12,484 nt of DNA from NCBI GenBank assembly GCA_903837025.1, contig CAILTC010000508.1, positions 1 through 12,484 on the forward strand, written 5' to 3'. Origin of the DNA: an uncultured Bacteroidota bacterium. GTDB taxonomy: Bacteria > Bacteroidota > Bacteroidia > Flavobacteriales > Flavobacteriaceae. Position 1 is the first letter of the stretch, and every line of letters starts with the position of its first letter. Position numbers and translations under genes: made by a program. Positions 1 to 6,539 of the stretch are shown here, in pieces. The notes below the pieces were generated by a model. It was given only the letters and a program-made list of their open reading frames with translations, was not told the DNA's origin and ran no database searches.

Positions 1-255
1 GATATGAAAGCTGCTGATAGAAGTAAAGCGGGTCAGCCTGGTGTACCAAAAGACTCACTTGATAACCAATTGAAAGATTGGATTTATAATTCTCGTATTG
101 CAAATATTGAAATTGACAATAAAGAATTGCAAATTGCCATAAAAGGGGATGCAAAGGAAGAATATCCATCAATTAAAAAAGTAATGGATATTTTGCAAGA
201 TCAAAAAATCAATAGCTATAATTTAGTTACTGGTTTAAGAGGAAAGAATTTTTAA
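1..255 (+). CDS. exbD: ExbD-family biopolymer transporter, C-terminal part (cut by window edge)
   Basis: This is the last 84 codons of a gene whose start lies before the window; the frame is open from base 1, and the ATG at base 4 is internal. The visible part matches the periplasmic domain of ExbD: a charged segment, then IANIEIDNKELQIAIKG (beta strand), a helix around YPSIKKVMDIL, and a last strand NSYNLVTGLRGKNF. ExbD forms the proton-conducting stator with ExbB and powers TonB at the inner membrane. The transmembrane helix and its key Asp are outside the window. A second exbD follows after 18 bp, a usual Bacteroidota arrangement, so exbB is probably just upstream. The family call rests on the domain pattern plus the neighbouring exbD and tonB. 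Confidence 0.8.
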   Translation, partial: DMKAADRSKAGQPGVPKDSLDNQLKDWIYNSRIANIEIDNKELQIAIKGDAKEEYPSIKKVMDILQDQKINSYNLVTGLRGKNF

Positions 256-273
256 TTATAAAAAGACACTAAA

Positions 274-837
274 ATGGCTGAATTAAATACAGGCGACGGT
301 GGTGGCGGAAAAGATAAAAAGGTAAGAAGTAAAAAACAAAACTCAAAGGTAGATTTAACTGCCATGGTTGATTTGGCCTTCTTATTGATTACTTTCTTTA
401 TGCTTACTACGACCTTGTCTAAACCACAATCTATGAATTTGGGGTTGCCAGATAAAGAAGACGATAAGAAAAAAGAAGCTCCAATAAAAGTTGATGAAAA
501 TCGTACAATGACAATATTGTTGGGCGGTGATAGCAAGTTGGTGCGTTATGTTGGATTATTAGCAACTCCTGTTGCTGGTGGTGCACCAAAAGATTTTGCT
601 TTTGGAAAAGAAGGAATTCGTGCAGAATTGTTGAAAAGAAAAGCCGCAGTTTTAGCTTATTCTACAGCAAAAGGTAAACCTAAAAACGGAATGATTGTGA
701 TTATCAAACCTAGTAAAAAATCAAATTATCGTAATTTGGTTGATATACTAGACGAAATGGCAATTGTAGATGTACCTACCTATGCAATTGTAAACGAATT
801 TACACCCGAAGAACAAAAATTGTTAGAAGGAAAATAA
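274..837 (+). CDS. exbD: ExbD-family biopolymer transporter, second copy
   Basis: A 187-residue inner-membrane protein of the TonB-ExbB-ExbD proton-driven complex. Residues 1-25 are a Gly- and Lys-rich cytoplasmic tail. Residues 26-49 form the single transmembrane helix, with the family signature VDLTAMVDLAFLLITFFML. Asp33 in MVDLAFLL aligns with the proton-carrying Asp25 of E. coli ExbD. The rest is the periplasmic domain, ending with a strand-helix unit (MIVIIKPSKKSNYRNLVDILDEM, about residues 140-162). At 187 residues it is longer than E. coli ExbD (about 141), because of a charged linker at 60-75 and a loop near 95-115. Two consecutive, different ExbDs suggest a mixed stator. The start is ATG 274, 18 bp after the previous stop. 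A 7-bp stem-loop overlaps the stop codon. Confidence 0.92.
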   Translation: MAELNTGDGGGGKDKKVRSKKQNSKVDLTAMVDLAFLLITFFMLTTTLSKPQSMNLGLPDKEDDKKKEAPIKVDENRTMTILLGGDSKLVRYVGLLATPVAGGAPKDFAFGKEGIRAELLKRKAAVLAYSTAKGKPKNGMIVIIKPSKKSNYRNLVDILDEMAIVDVPTYAIVNEFTPEEQKLLEGK

Positions 838-850
838 GAGTTTCTCTTAT
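834..850 (+). other. Small perfect stem-loop between exbD and tonB
   Basis: ATAAGAG (834-840), loop TTT (841-843), CTCTTAT (844-850): seven perfect base pairs with a three-base loop. The exbD stop codon (835-837) lies in the left arm. No T-run follows, so it is not a standard terminator. Together with the 12-bp stem just after tonB (1697-1727) it brackets the tonB cistron, which could matter for RNA processing or stability. That role is inference only. Confidence 0.4.
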
Positions 851-877
851 GACCCAATAACCTAATAATTAAGAAAT

Positions 878-1669
878 ATGAAATTAGATTTATTAAAAAA
901 CCAATGGCTTGAAATCGTCTTTGATGGTCGTAACAAAAAGTATGGTGCTTATGATTTAAGAAAATCAGTTACCAAAAATTCTGTTAAAGCATTCATCATT
1001 GGTACGTTCGTTTTCGGGCTTGCTGTTAGTATACCAAATATTTTGCGTATGCTTCCAGATTCATCAGCAAATGATGATACCCTAAACGTAAAATTGACCA
1101 CGGTAAAAATGCCGCCAAAGGAGAAACCGAAAGAAAATCTTCCTCCACCTCCACCTCCGCCTCCCAAAGTTGATCAAGTAAAATTTGTGAAACCTGTGGT
1201 TGCAAAAGCAGATGAAGTTGTTGAAGAAATTGTTGTTATCAAAGATATCAAGGATAAAAAACTTGGTGCTGAAACAATCAAAGGAGATCCTGATGCTGTA
1301 TTAACTGTAGAGCCAGTTGGAACTGGAACTGCTGCTGTAGTTGAAGAAGATAATACTGTTTATAATCAAGCAGGTATCGAAGTAAAACCTGATTATCCAG
1401 GAGGAATGGAAAAATTTTATAGTTATATCCAAAAAAACTATAGAATGCCTGAAGAAGAAGGTCTTAAAGGAAAAGTGTATGTCACTTTTGTTGTTGAAAA
1501 AGATGGTTCATTGACTGATATTAAAGTACTAAGAGATATTGGTTACGGAACTGGAAAAGAAGCGATGAGGGTTTTGAGAGCAACTCCAAGATGGAATCCT
1601 GGAGAACAAAATGGAAAAAAAGTAAGATGTACTTTTAGTTTACCAATAAGTCTTCAATCTCCCGATTAA
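878..1669 (+). CDS. tonB: TonB energy transducer
   Basis: A 263-residue protein that carries energy from ExbB/ExbD to TonB-dependent outer-membrane receptors. Residues 1-34 are cytoplasmic and contain GRNKKYGAYDLRK, a motif common near the N-terminus of Bacteroidota TonB proteins. Residues 35-56 are the membrane helix. The periplasmic linker holds eight consecutive prolines at 89-96. A Val/Glu-rich stretch (100-158) leads to the TonB C-terminal domain at about 159-258, with YPGGMEKF, GKVYVTFVVEKDGS, GKEAMRVL, PRWNPG and VRCTFSLPI. The C-terminal domain is about two thirds identical by eye to the first domain of the exported protein at 5808-6515. The stop overlaps the start of the next gene (TAATG), which indicates translational coupling. 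Confidence 0.95.
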   Translation: MKLDLLKNQWLEIVFDGRNKKYGAYDLRKSVTKNSVKAFIIGTFVFGLAVSIPNILRMLPDSSANDDTLNVKLTTVKMPPKEKPKENLPPPPPPPPKVDQVKFVKPVVAKADEVVEEIVVIKDIKDKKLGAETIKGDPDAVLTVEPVGTGTAAVVEEDNTVYNQAGIEVKPDYPGGMEKFYSYIQKNYRMPEEEGLKGKVYVTFVVEKDGSLTDIKVLRDIGYGTGKEAMRVLRATPRWNPGEQNGKKVRCTFSLPISLQSPD

Positions 1670-1899
1670 TGCTACAAAATATAATAAATAATTTTAAGAA
1701 GAAATCGCCCAAAGAGCGATTTCTTCTCATTATAGGAATTTTGATTTTTCTAAGTTACTTAATTTTAGGGACCATCATTATTTTTTGGAAAAACTTTCCA
1801 ATTCTTATGCCAACCTACTATAGAGTAGCATTAGGGATTGTTTTGATCGTTTATTCGTTCATAAGGTTTTTTAGATTTTTTAATGCTAACAAAGACTAG
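1669..1899 (+). CDS. Small two-helix membrane protein in the tonB operon
   Basis: A 76-residue protein with no function I can name. Its basic N-terminus (KKKSPKER) is followed by two hydrophobic segments, residues 18-40 and about 49-68, and a short basic tail, so it is predicted to be an inner-membrane hairpin. It is very likely real: its ATG shares a base with the tonB stop (TAATG), the next gene starts 2 bp after its stop, and the composition is membrane-like throughout. The position between tonB and a PstS-like lipoprotein suggests an accessory role in the TonB/Exb complex or in organising this operon, but nothing in the sequence proves that. A perfect 12-bp stem-loop lies in codons 10-20. 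Confidence 0.75.
   Translation: MLQNIINNFKKKSPKERFLLIIGILIFLSYLILGTIIIFWKNFPILMPTYYRVALGIVLIVYSFIRFFRFFNANKD
1697..1727 (+). other. Perfect 12-bp stem-loop inside the start of the small membrane-protein gene
   Basis: AGAAGAAATCGC (1697-1708), loop CCAAAGA (1709-1715), GCGATTTCTTCT (1716-1727). The stem begins 28 bases after the tonB stop, within the codons for the KKKSPKERFLL segment. No T-run follows, so it is unlikely to be an intrinsic terminator. It could be an RNA 3'-end stabiliser, a processing site or a partial barrier between tonB and the downstream genes. It could also be a by-product of the Lys-rich coding sequence, although twelve perfect pairs are more than that alone would explain. 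Confidence 0.5.
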
Positions 1900-1901
1900 T
1901 T

Positions 1902-2813
1902 ATGCGTAAAATTAACAAAGTTCTTGTCCTTGTTTTTATTGGTTCCTTATTTGTAATGTGTAATCAAAAAGACATAAATAAAGAATCGATCCTTAAGGGT
2001 AAAGCGACTTTTTTAGTTGATGAAACTTTGACACCAATAATTGAAGATCAAGTAGCTGTTTTTGAAAGTGATTATCCTGCTAAAATTACAATTGTTTCCA
2101 AATCAGAAACAGAAATTGTTAATTCTTTGTTTAATAATAAGTCAGTTGTTGCAATCCTAACAAGAAACTTAACAATTGATGAAAATAAAATTTTTCAGCA
2201 AAAAAAAATCATTCCTAAAATCACTAAATTTGCAACAGACGCAATTGCTTTTATTTCTAATAAAAACAATAAGGATACTTTAATTGAGTTAAAGAGTATA
2301 GTTGAGTTTATGCAAGGTAAACCTAATGAAAAAATCAAAGGCTTGGTTTTTGACAATCCAAATTCAAGTACAGTGCGTTATATGGATGGAATTGCCGGAA
2401 TTAATAAAATTCCAGCAAAAGGAGTATATTCATTTAAAACAAATGAAGAGGTTATCAAATTCGTTGCTCATAATGATGGAATGATTGGTGTAGTTGGTGT
2501 AAATTGGTTGATGCAACCTAAACCATCTATGAATGAATTTGTAAATAAACTTAATGTATTAAGTGTAAAAGGTCTTACGAGTAATGAATATTATGCACCG
2601 ACTCAAAACAATATTGCCGAAAATAAATATTCTTTGGCACGTGATTTGTTTATCATAGATGCACAAGGGTATTCAGGGCTTGGTATGGGTTTTGCTTCAT
2701 TTGTAGCAGGCGATATTGGACAAAGAATAATTTTAAAATCAGGATTGTTGCCAGTAAGAATTCCTGGTAGAAAAATGAATATACGAAAAGAGATTAACAA
2801 CGACAAAAAATAA
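1902..2813 (+). CDS. PstS-like phosphate-binding lipoprotein (substrate-binding protein)
   Basis: A 303-residue exported protein of the PBP-like / PstS family. The N-terminus has a basic start (MRKINK), a hydrophobic core and a candidate lipobox ending at Cys20 (SLFVMC). Met at position -1 is an unusual lipobox residue, but Cys20 is followed by polar sequence as in a lipoprotein. Family-like segments are AILTRNLTIDENKIF (about 80-95), FATDAIAFISNKNN, VFDNPNSSTVRYM (the anion-binding loop region) and the C-terminal IGQRIILKSGLLPVR. In ABC importers PstS hands phosphate to PstCAB, but no pst permease or ATPase is present here. Two bases separate it from the previous gene and 15 from the TPR gene. 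A role in TonB-driven phosphate uptake or sensing is inferred from this setting only. Confidence 0.85.
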   Translation: MRKINKVLVLVFIGSLFVMCNQKDINKESILKGKATFLVDETLTPIIEDQVAVFESDYPAKITIVSKSETEIVNSLFNNKSVVAILTRNLTIDENKIFQQKKIIPKITKFATDAIAFISNKNNKDTLIELKSIVEFMQGKPNEKIKGLVFDNPNSSTVRYMDGIAGINKIPAKGVYSFKTNEEVIKFVAHNDGMIGVVGVNWLMQPKPSMNEFVNKLNVLSVKGLTSNEYYAPTQNNIAENKYSLARDLFIIDAQGYSGLGMGFASFVAGDIGQRIILKSGLLPVRIPGRKMNIRKEINNDKK

Positions 2814-2828
2814 ATTAATACAATATCG

Positions 2829-4496
2829 ATGAATAAATTTAAAATTTTTAGTATTGCTTTTTTAACCTCAGTGACGCTAAGTCACGCCCAAGATATTGAA
2901 TTGGCAAAGAAAGCAATCGACGCGGAACAATTTGAAAAAGCGAAATCAATATTAAAATCGATTATTCAAACAAAACCAACAAATGGTAAGGCTGATTTTC
3001 TTTTAGGAAATATATATCTTACACAAAGTATTTCTGATTCGGCTAAAATCTTTTTTCAAAAAGGATTGTCTGGAACAGAAAGTGCTCGATTAAATAATAT
3101 TGGTTTAGGACAAATGGAGTTAGAAAGTGGAAATGCTGTTGCAGCACAAACTCTTTTTACCCTGGCTACAAAAGATTTAAGAAAGAGAGATTTTGAAGAA
3201 TTCATTTATATTGGTAGAGCCTATATGAATATTTCTAAGCCAGATTATAAAAATGCACTTACGGTATTGAACAAAGCTAAGTTAGTAAATCCTACTGATG
3301 CACAAGTTTCATTAGCAATTGGAGATGCTTATTATGGTGATAATAATCAAAATGAAGCTTACAAATCTTATCGGGATGCTTTTCAAGCGGACAATACTTT
3401 AATTAGAGCAAAAATGCAATTAGGTGTTTTGCTAAAAGGAGCAAAGTCTTATGATGAAGCTTTAAAAGCTTATAATGAGGTTATCGCTTTAAATGCTAAT
3501 TACGGTCCTGTTTACAGAGAATTAGCGGAGACTTATTACAAATGGGGAAGAAATAAACCATCAAAATCTGTTGAATATATGCAAACGGCAATTGGATATT
3601 ATGAAAAATACCTTAGCCTAACGGATTATTCTTTGAATTCTAGAATGCGTCATGCCGATTTCTTAATTCTTGTAAAAGATTATAAAGCACTTGAAATTGA
3701 GGCAAAAAAAATGAGCGAAATGGATAAAGTAAATCCAAGAATTTTTCGCTACTTAGGATATTCAGCCTATGAAAATGGGAATACAGATGAGGCCATCAAA
3801 TCTCTTGAAAGTTTCACATCGAATGCAACAAACAAAATTATAGCTAAAGATTATTTGTATTTATCTTTAGCTAGAATTAAAAAAGGAACAAGTGCTGACG
3901 GATTAACAATTGATCCAATTGCTTTCGCATCAGGTTTAGCCGACATAAAGAAAGCAATTGATATGGAGCCCATGGCTGTTGAGGATTTGAATGATATTGC
4001 GGTAAAATTATTTAATAAAAAATTATATAATCAAGCTGCAGCTGTTTTAGAAATAGGTATTGCAAATAAAGATTCTAAAAATTATCTAGATGATAACGTA
4101 TATTATGGATTAGCAATTTATTATGCTAATATTCAAAAAGATGTTGTTGCAAATCATGCCGACTTACAAAAATCCGATGCTACTTTTCAAAATGTTTTGA
4201 TAGCTTCTCCGACGTATCTTGATGCTTATATTTATAGAGCTAGAATAAATGCCCTACTAGAAGATAAAGAAGTAATGAAAAAAAATTATGAAGATTTTGT
4301 TTCAAAAGCTATTGAAAAAGGACCAGAAGAAGTTGCTAAACCTCTTACAAAGAAAAAACTTATCGAATCTTATAATAATATCGCAACGGTTTATTTGACT
4401 ACAGATAAAGTAAAAGCAAAAGAGAATCTAAATAAGTCATTAGAATTAGATCCAACTGATAAGCGTGCTTTAGAATTATTAGCTTACTTAAAATAA
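2829..4496 (+). CDS. Exported tetratricopeptide-repeat protein
   Basis: A 555-residue periplasmic (or periplasm-facing) helical-repeat protein. Signal peptide 1-20 is MNKFKIFSIAFLTSVTLSHA with likely cleavage A20|Q21. TPR-like helix pairs follow through most of the length. The clearest have the Ala/Gly/Tyr pattern: about 24-57 (ELAKKAIDAEQFEKAKSIL), 157-190 (AQVSLAIGDAYYGDNNQNEA), 192-225, a run near 300-330 (YLGYSAYENGNTDEAIKSLE) and the last at about 515-550 (YNNIATVYLTTDKVKAKENL). TPRs bind proteins, so a scaffold role for the TonB/Exb complex or its receptors is plausible but unproven. It is the last gene of the operon, with an intrinsic terminator 16 bp after the stop. Confidence 0.88.
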   Translation: MNKFKIFSIAFLTSVTLSHAQDIELAKKAIDAEQFEKAKSILKSIIQTKPTNGKADFLLGNIYLTQSISDSAKIFFQKGLSGTESARLNNIGLGQMELESGNAVAAQTLFTLATKDLRKRDFEEFIYIGRAYMNISKPDYKNALTVLNKAKLVNPTDAQVSLAIGDAYYGDNNQNEAYKSYRDAFQADNTLIRAKMQLGVLLKGAKSYDEALKAYNEVIALNANYGPVYRELAETYYKWGRNKPSKSVEYMQTAIGYYEKYLSLTDYSLNSRMRHADFLILVKDYKALEIEAKKMSEMDKVNPRIFRYLGYSAYENGNTDEAIKSLESFTSNATNKIIAKDYLYLSLARIKKGTSADGLTIDPIAFASGLADIKKAIDMEPMAVEDLNDIAVKLFNKKLYNQAAAVLEIGIANKDSKNYLDDNVYYGLAIYYANIQKDVVANHADLQKSDATFQNVLIASPTYLDAYIYRARINALLEDKEVMKKNYEDFVSKAIEKGPEEVAKPLTKKKLIESYNNIATVYLTTDKVKAKENLNKSLELDPTDKRALELLAYLK

Positions 4497-4512
4497 TTCC
4501 TTACTATTTAAT

Positions 4513-4549
4513 AAAAACCGATAGTTTCAAAAGAACTATCGGTTTTTTT
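4513..4549 (+). terminator. Rho-independent terminator of the exbD-tonB-TPR operon
   Basis: The stem CCGATAGTT (4518-4526) pairs perfectly with AACTATCGG (4534-4542) around a 7-base loop. It is preceded by AAAAA and followed by seven Ts (4543-4549), so it can extend further and may act in both directions. It begins 16 bp after the stop of the TPR gene, ending the operon before queE. Confidence 0.92.
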
Positions 4550-4595
4550 ATGTTCAAATGCGAGTATAGACCTCTGTGGTTTTTTGTTTTTTTTC

Positions 4596-4631
4596 TTTCG
4601 CAAATCATCAAAGTCAAATTCACTATCTTTG
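4596..4631 (+). promoter_or_regulatory. Likely Bacteroidota-type promoter of queE
   Basis: TATCTTTG at 4624-4631 matches the -7 consensus TAnnTTTG of Bacteroidota exactly. The best -33 candidate is TTTC at 4596-4599 with a 24-base spacer, which is a little long and imperfect. The -7 box ends 17 bases before the chosen queE ATG (4649), leaving a very short leader. It lies just after the upstream terminator, as expected for a new transcription unit. Confidence 0.6.
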
Positions 4632-4648
4632 CCATTCAAATTAAAATA

Positions 4649-5281
4649 ATGTTATCAAAAGAAATACAGTTAGAAGTAAATAAAGGAGCAATGCTTCCGT
4701 TGATGGAAGAATTTTATACCATTCAAGGAGAAGGATTTCATACCGGAACAGCAGCATATTTTATACGAATTGGTGGTTGTGATGTAGGTTGCCACTGGTG
4801 TGATGTCAAGGAAAGCTGGAATGCCGAATTGCATCCGCCTACAAGTATCGATCATATTGTAGCCAATGCTACTAAATATGCCGACACCGTTGTAGTAACA
4901 GGTGGAGAACCTTTGACTTGGGATATGACTTTGCTAACACATAAGTTAAAAGAGAATAACCTTAAAGTGCATATCGAAACTTCCGGAGCTTATGAATTGA
5001 GCGGAAAATGGGATTGGATCTGTCTTTCGCCAAAGAAAAACAAATTGCCAACTCAAACCGTTTATGACAAAGCCCATGAGTTGAAAGTGATTATTTTCAA
5101 CAAACACGACTTTATTTTTGCTGAAGAACAAGCCGAAAAAGTAAATAAAAATGCCATTTTATTTCTACAACCCGAATGGAGTAAAAAAGAAGAAATGACG
5201 CCACTTATTGTTGATTATGTAATGAATAATCCAAAATGGCGTGTTTCATTGCAAACACATAAATATTTGAATATTCCTTAA
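4649..5281 (+). CDS. queE: 7-carboxy-7-deazaguanine synthase, radical SAM
   Basis: A 210-residue cytoplasmic enzyme converting 6-carboxytetrahydropterin to 7-carboxy-7-deazaguanine, a step towards queuosine in tRNA. The N-terminal motif FYTIQGEGFHTG (about 22-33) is typical of QueE. The [4Fe-4S] site is the CX3CX2C motif at Cys44, Cys48 and Cys51 (CDVGCHWCD). The SAM-binding GGEP is at 85-88, and HIETSG at 108-113 is another family block. The length fits the short QueE type. The frame is open upstream to an ATG at 4550, but that codon is in the terminator tail and would lie upstream of the promoter, so I chose 4649. No other queuosine gene is in the window. Confidence 0.93.
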   Translation: MLSKEIQLEVNKGAMLPLMEEFYTIQGEGFHTGTAAYFIRIGGCDVGCHWCDVKESWNAELHPPTSIDHIVANATKYADTVVVTGGEPLTWDMTLLTHKLKENNLKVHIETSGAYELSGKWDWICLSPKKNKLPTQTVYDKAHELKVIIFNKHDFIFAEEQAEKVNKNAILFLQPEWSKKEEMTPLIVDYVMNNPKWRVSLQTHKYLNIP

Positions 5282-5298
5282 TCTTACACGTATATTCG
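5266..5298 (+). promoter_or_regulatory. Likely Bacteroidota-type promoter of the DUF2059 gene
   Basis: TTTG at 5266-5269 and TATATTCG at 5291-5298 (seven of eight matches in form to TAnnTTTG), with a 21-base spacer, fit the Bacteroidota -33/-7 pattern. The -33 box lies inside the last codons of queE. The expected start is some 20 bases before the ATG at 5323, with an A-rich leader (ten As in a row) typical for this phylum. Confidence 0.5.
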
Positions 5299-5322
5299 TA
5301 TCGTAATTAAAAAAAAAACAAA

Positions 5323-5772
5323 ATGAAAAAAGTATTTCTATCTATCGCATTCGTTTTAATTGCCCAAATGTGTATTGCCCAAGATGCCAATTTTAAAGCA
5401 AATGTTTTAAAGTTGATTTCTATTAGTGGATCGGATGCACAGGTAAAGCTTATAAAACCTCAAATTTTGAATATGATAGCAGACGATAAAAAAGAAAGTT
5501 TTTCAAAAGATTTTGACGCTTCTATTCCAAGTTTACATGATAAAATCGCTAAAGTTTACATGGAAATTTACACGCCAGAGGATATAAAAGGTATGATTGC
5601 ATTTTATGAAAGTCCTGTAGGGAAAAAGATGAGTGAAAAAGCTGGAGAACTTGGACAAAAATCGATGCAGGCCGGACAAGAATGGAGCCAAGAATTACAA
5701 GCATTAATGGCAAAATACAAAGAGGCTGTTCCTGCCCAAAATGAGTATGAGGTTATAAAACCAAAACAATAA
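5323..5772 (+). CDS. Exported DUF2059 family protein
   Basis: A 149-residue secreted or periplasmic protein. Signal peptide 1-19 is MKKVFLSIAFVLIAQMCIA with likely cleavage before Q20. The mature part resembles DUF2059: a helix around VLKLISISGSDAQVKL, then the best family signature, IYTPEDIKGMIAFYESPVGKKMSEK (about residues 82-106). That segment gives the pattern 'age of attack, fragment at the end of chain' seen in this family, where a Phe/Tyr-rich helix is followed by SPxGKK. A Lys/Gln-rich tail follows. No biochemical function is established that I can cite. It has its own predicted promoter and lies 35 bp before a gene for an exported TonB-C protein, so the two are probably co-transcribed. 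Confidence 0.78.
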   Translation: MKKVFLSIAFVLIAQMCIAQDANFKANVLKLISISGSDAQVKLIKPQILNMIADDKKESFSKDFDASIPSLHDKIAKVYMEIYTPEDIKGMIAFYESPVGKKMSEKAGELGQKSMQAGQEWSQELQALMAKYKEAVPAQNEYEVIKPKQ

Positions 5773-5780
5773 AGGCGCTT

Positions 5781-5792
5781 TTTACTAGTAAA
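5781..5792. other. 12-bp perfect palindrome between the DUF2059 and double TonB-C genes
   Basis: TTTACTAGTAAA reads the same on both strands. It lies 9 bp after the DUF2059 stop and 15 bp before the ATG at 5808. It could be an operator half-site pair or chance in AT-rich DNA; nothing else supports a binding site. Confidence 0.2.
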
Positions 5793-5807
5793 TCTAATAA
5801 TCACGGT

Positions 5808-6515
5808 ATGAAGCAATTTATATTTATAGCATTTGCTTTTTTTGCATTTCAAATGGTTTCGGCTCAAGACACAACAAAAGTTGTAAATAATACTGTGTAT
5901 AATACGGCAGGTATTGAAGTAAAACCTGAATTTCCGGGAGGAATGGATGCTTTTTTTCAGTATATTGGTAAAACCTATAATACTCCAACATCAAAAGATT
6001 TTTTAGGTGGAAAAGTTTATGTAACTTTTGTAATTGAAAAAGATGGAAAGGTTTCGGACATAAAAGTATTAAGAGATGTAGGCTTTGATTCAGGAAAAGA
6101 AGCAATTAGAGTTTTGGAATTATGTCCAAAATGGACTCCAGGTCGGCAAAATGGGCAAAATGTAAGATGTACTTTTAGTTTGCCAATATTATTGCATGGT
6201 TATGTTTTCAATATAAAAGAAGTTGATGTTGCGCCAAATTATTTGGGTGGATTTGACAGATTATCAAAACTTATTTTAGAAAATTTCAATACTCCCACTT
6301 CAAAAGAATTTAAAGGGGGAAAAGTCCTTATAAGTTTTACCGTTGAGATTGACGGTAGTCTTTCGGATATCCAAATTTACAAAGACCTCGGATTTGGAAC
6401 AGGGGAAGAAGCAGTTCGGGTTTTAAAAGCATTTAAAAATTGGATTCCTGCTCAAAAAAATGGAAAAAATGTTAGATGTAATTTTGGAATTCCAATAACT
6501 TTGAAAGGTAATTAG
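5808..6515 (+). CDS. Exported protein with two tandem TonB C-terminal domains, no membrane anchor
   Basis: A 235-residue protein. Signal peptide 1-19 ends MVSA|Q20. Domain A is about 28-129 and domain B about 133-232. Each has the TonB-C pattern: PGGM / LGGF, then GGKVYVTFVIEKDG / GGKVLISFTVEIDG, then SDIKVLRDVGF / SDIQIYKDLGF, then GKEAIRVL / GEEAVRVL, then VRCTFSLPI / VRCNFGIPI. Domain A is about two thirds identical by eye to the C-terminal domain of TonB at 878-1669, while domain B is more diverged. There is no transmembrane helix and no Pro-rich linker, so it cannot contact ExbB/ExbD like TonB and is not itself a transducer. It could bind TonB boxes or peptidoglycan in the periplasm. The leader suggests co-expression with DUF2059. 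Confidence 0.88.
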   Translation: MKQFIFIAFAFFAFQMVSAQDTTKVVNNTVYNTAGIEVKPEFPGGMDAFFQYIGKTYNTPTSKDFLGGKVYVTFVIEKDGKVSDIKVLRDVGFDSGKEAIRVLELCPKWTPGRQNGQNVRCTFSLPILLHGYVFNIKEVDVAPNYLGGFDRLSKLILENFNTPTSKEFKGGKVLISFTVEIDGSLSDIQIYKDLGFGTGEEAVRVLKAFKNWIPAQKNGKNVRCNFGIPITLKGN

Positions 6516-6539
6516 ATAAATTATTTTTTCTTTTAATAT

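Noticed and set aside
949..1167. Antisense frame starting with eight glycines
   Set aside because: It is the complement of the proline run of TonB, a shadow of that gene.
1902..4496. Complete phosphate ABC transporter operon
   Set aside because: No PstC, PstA, PstB or PhoU reading frame exists in the window; only the binding-protein-like gene is present.
4550..4648. Upstream extension of queE from ATG 4550
   Set aside because: The ATG lies in the tail of the terminator and upstream of the predicted promoter; the extra 33 residues (Phe-rich) do not belong to the QueE family, whose N-terminus fits ATG 4649.
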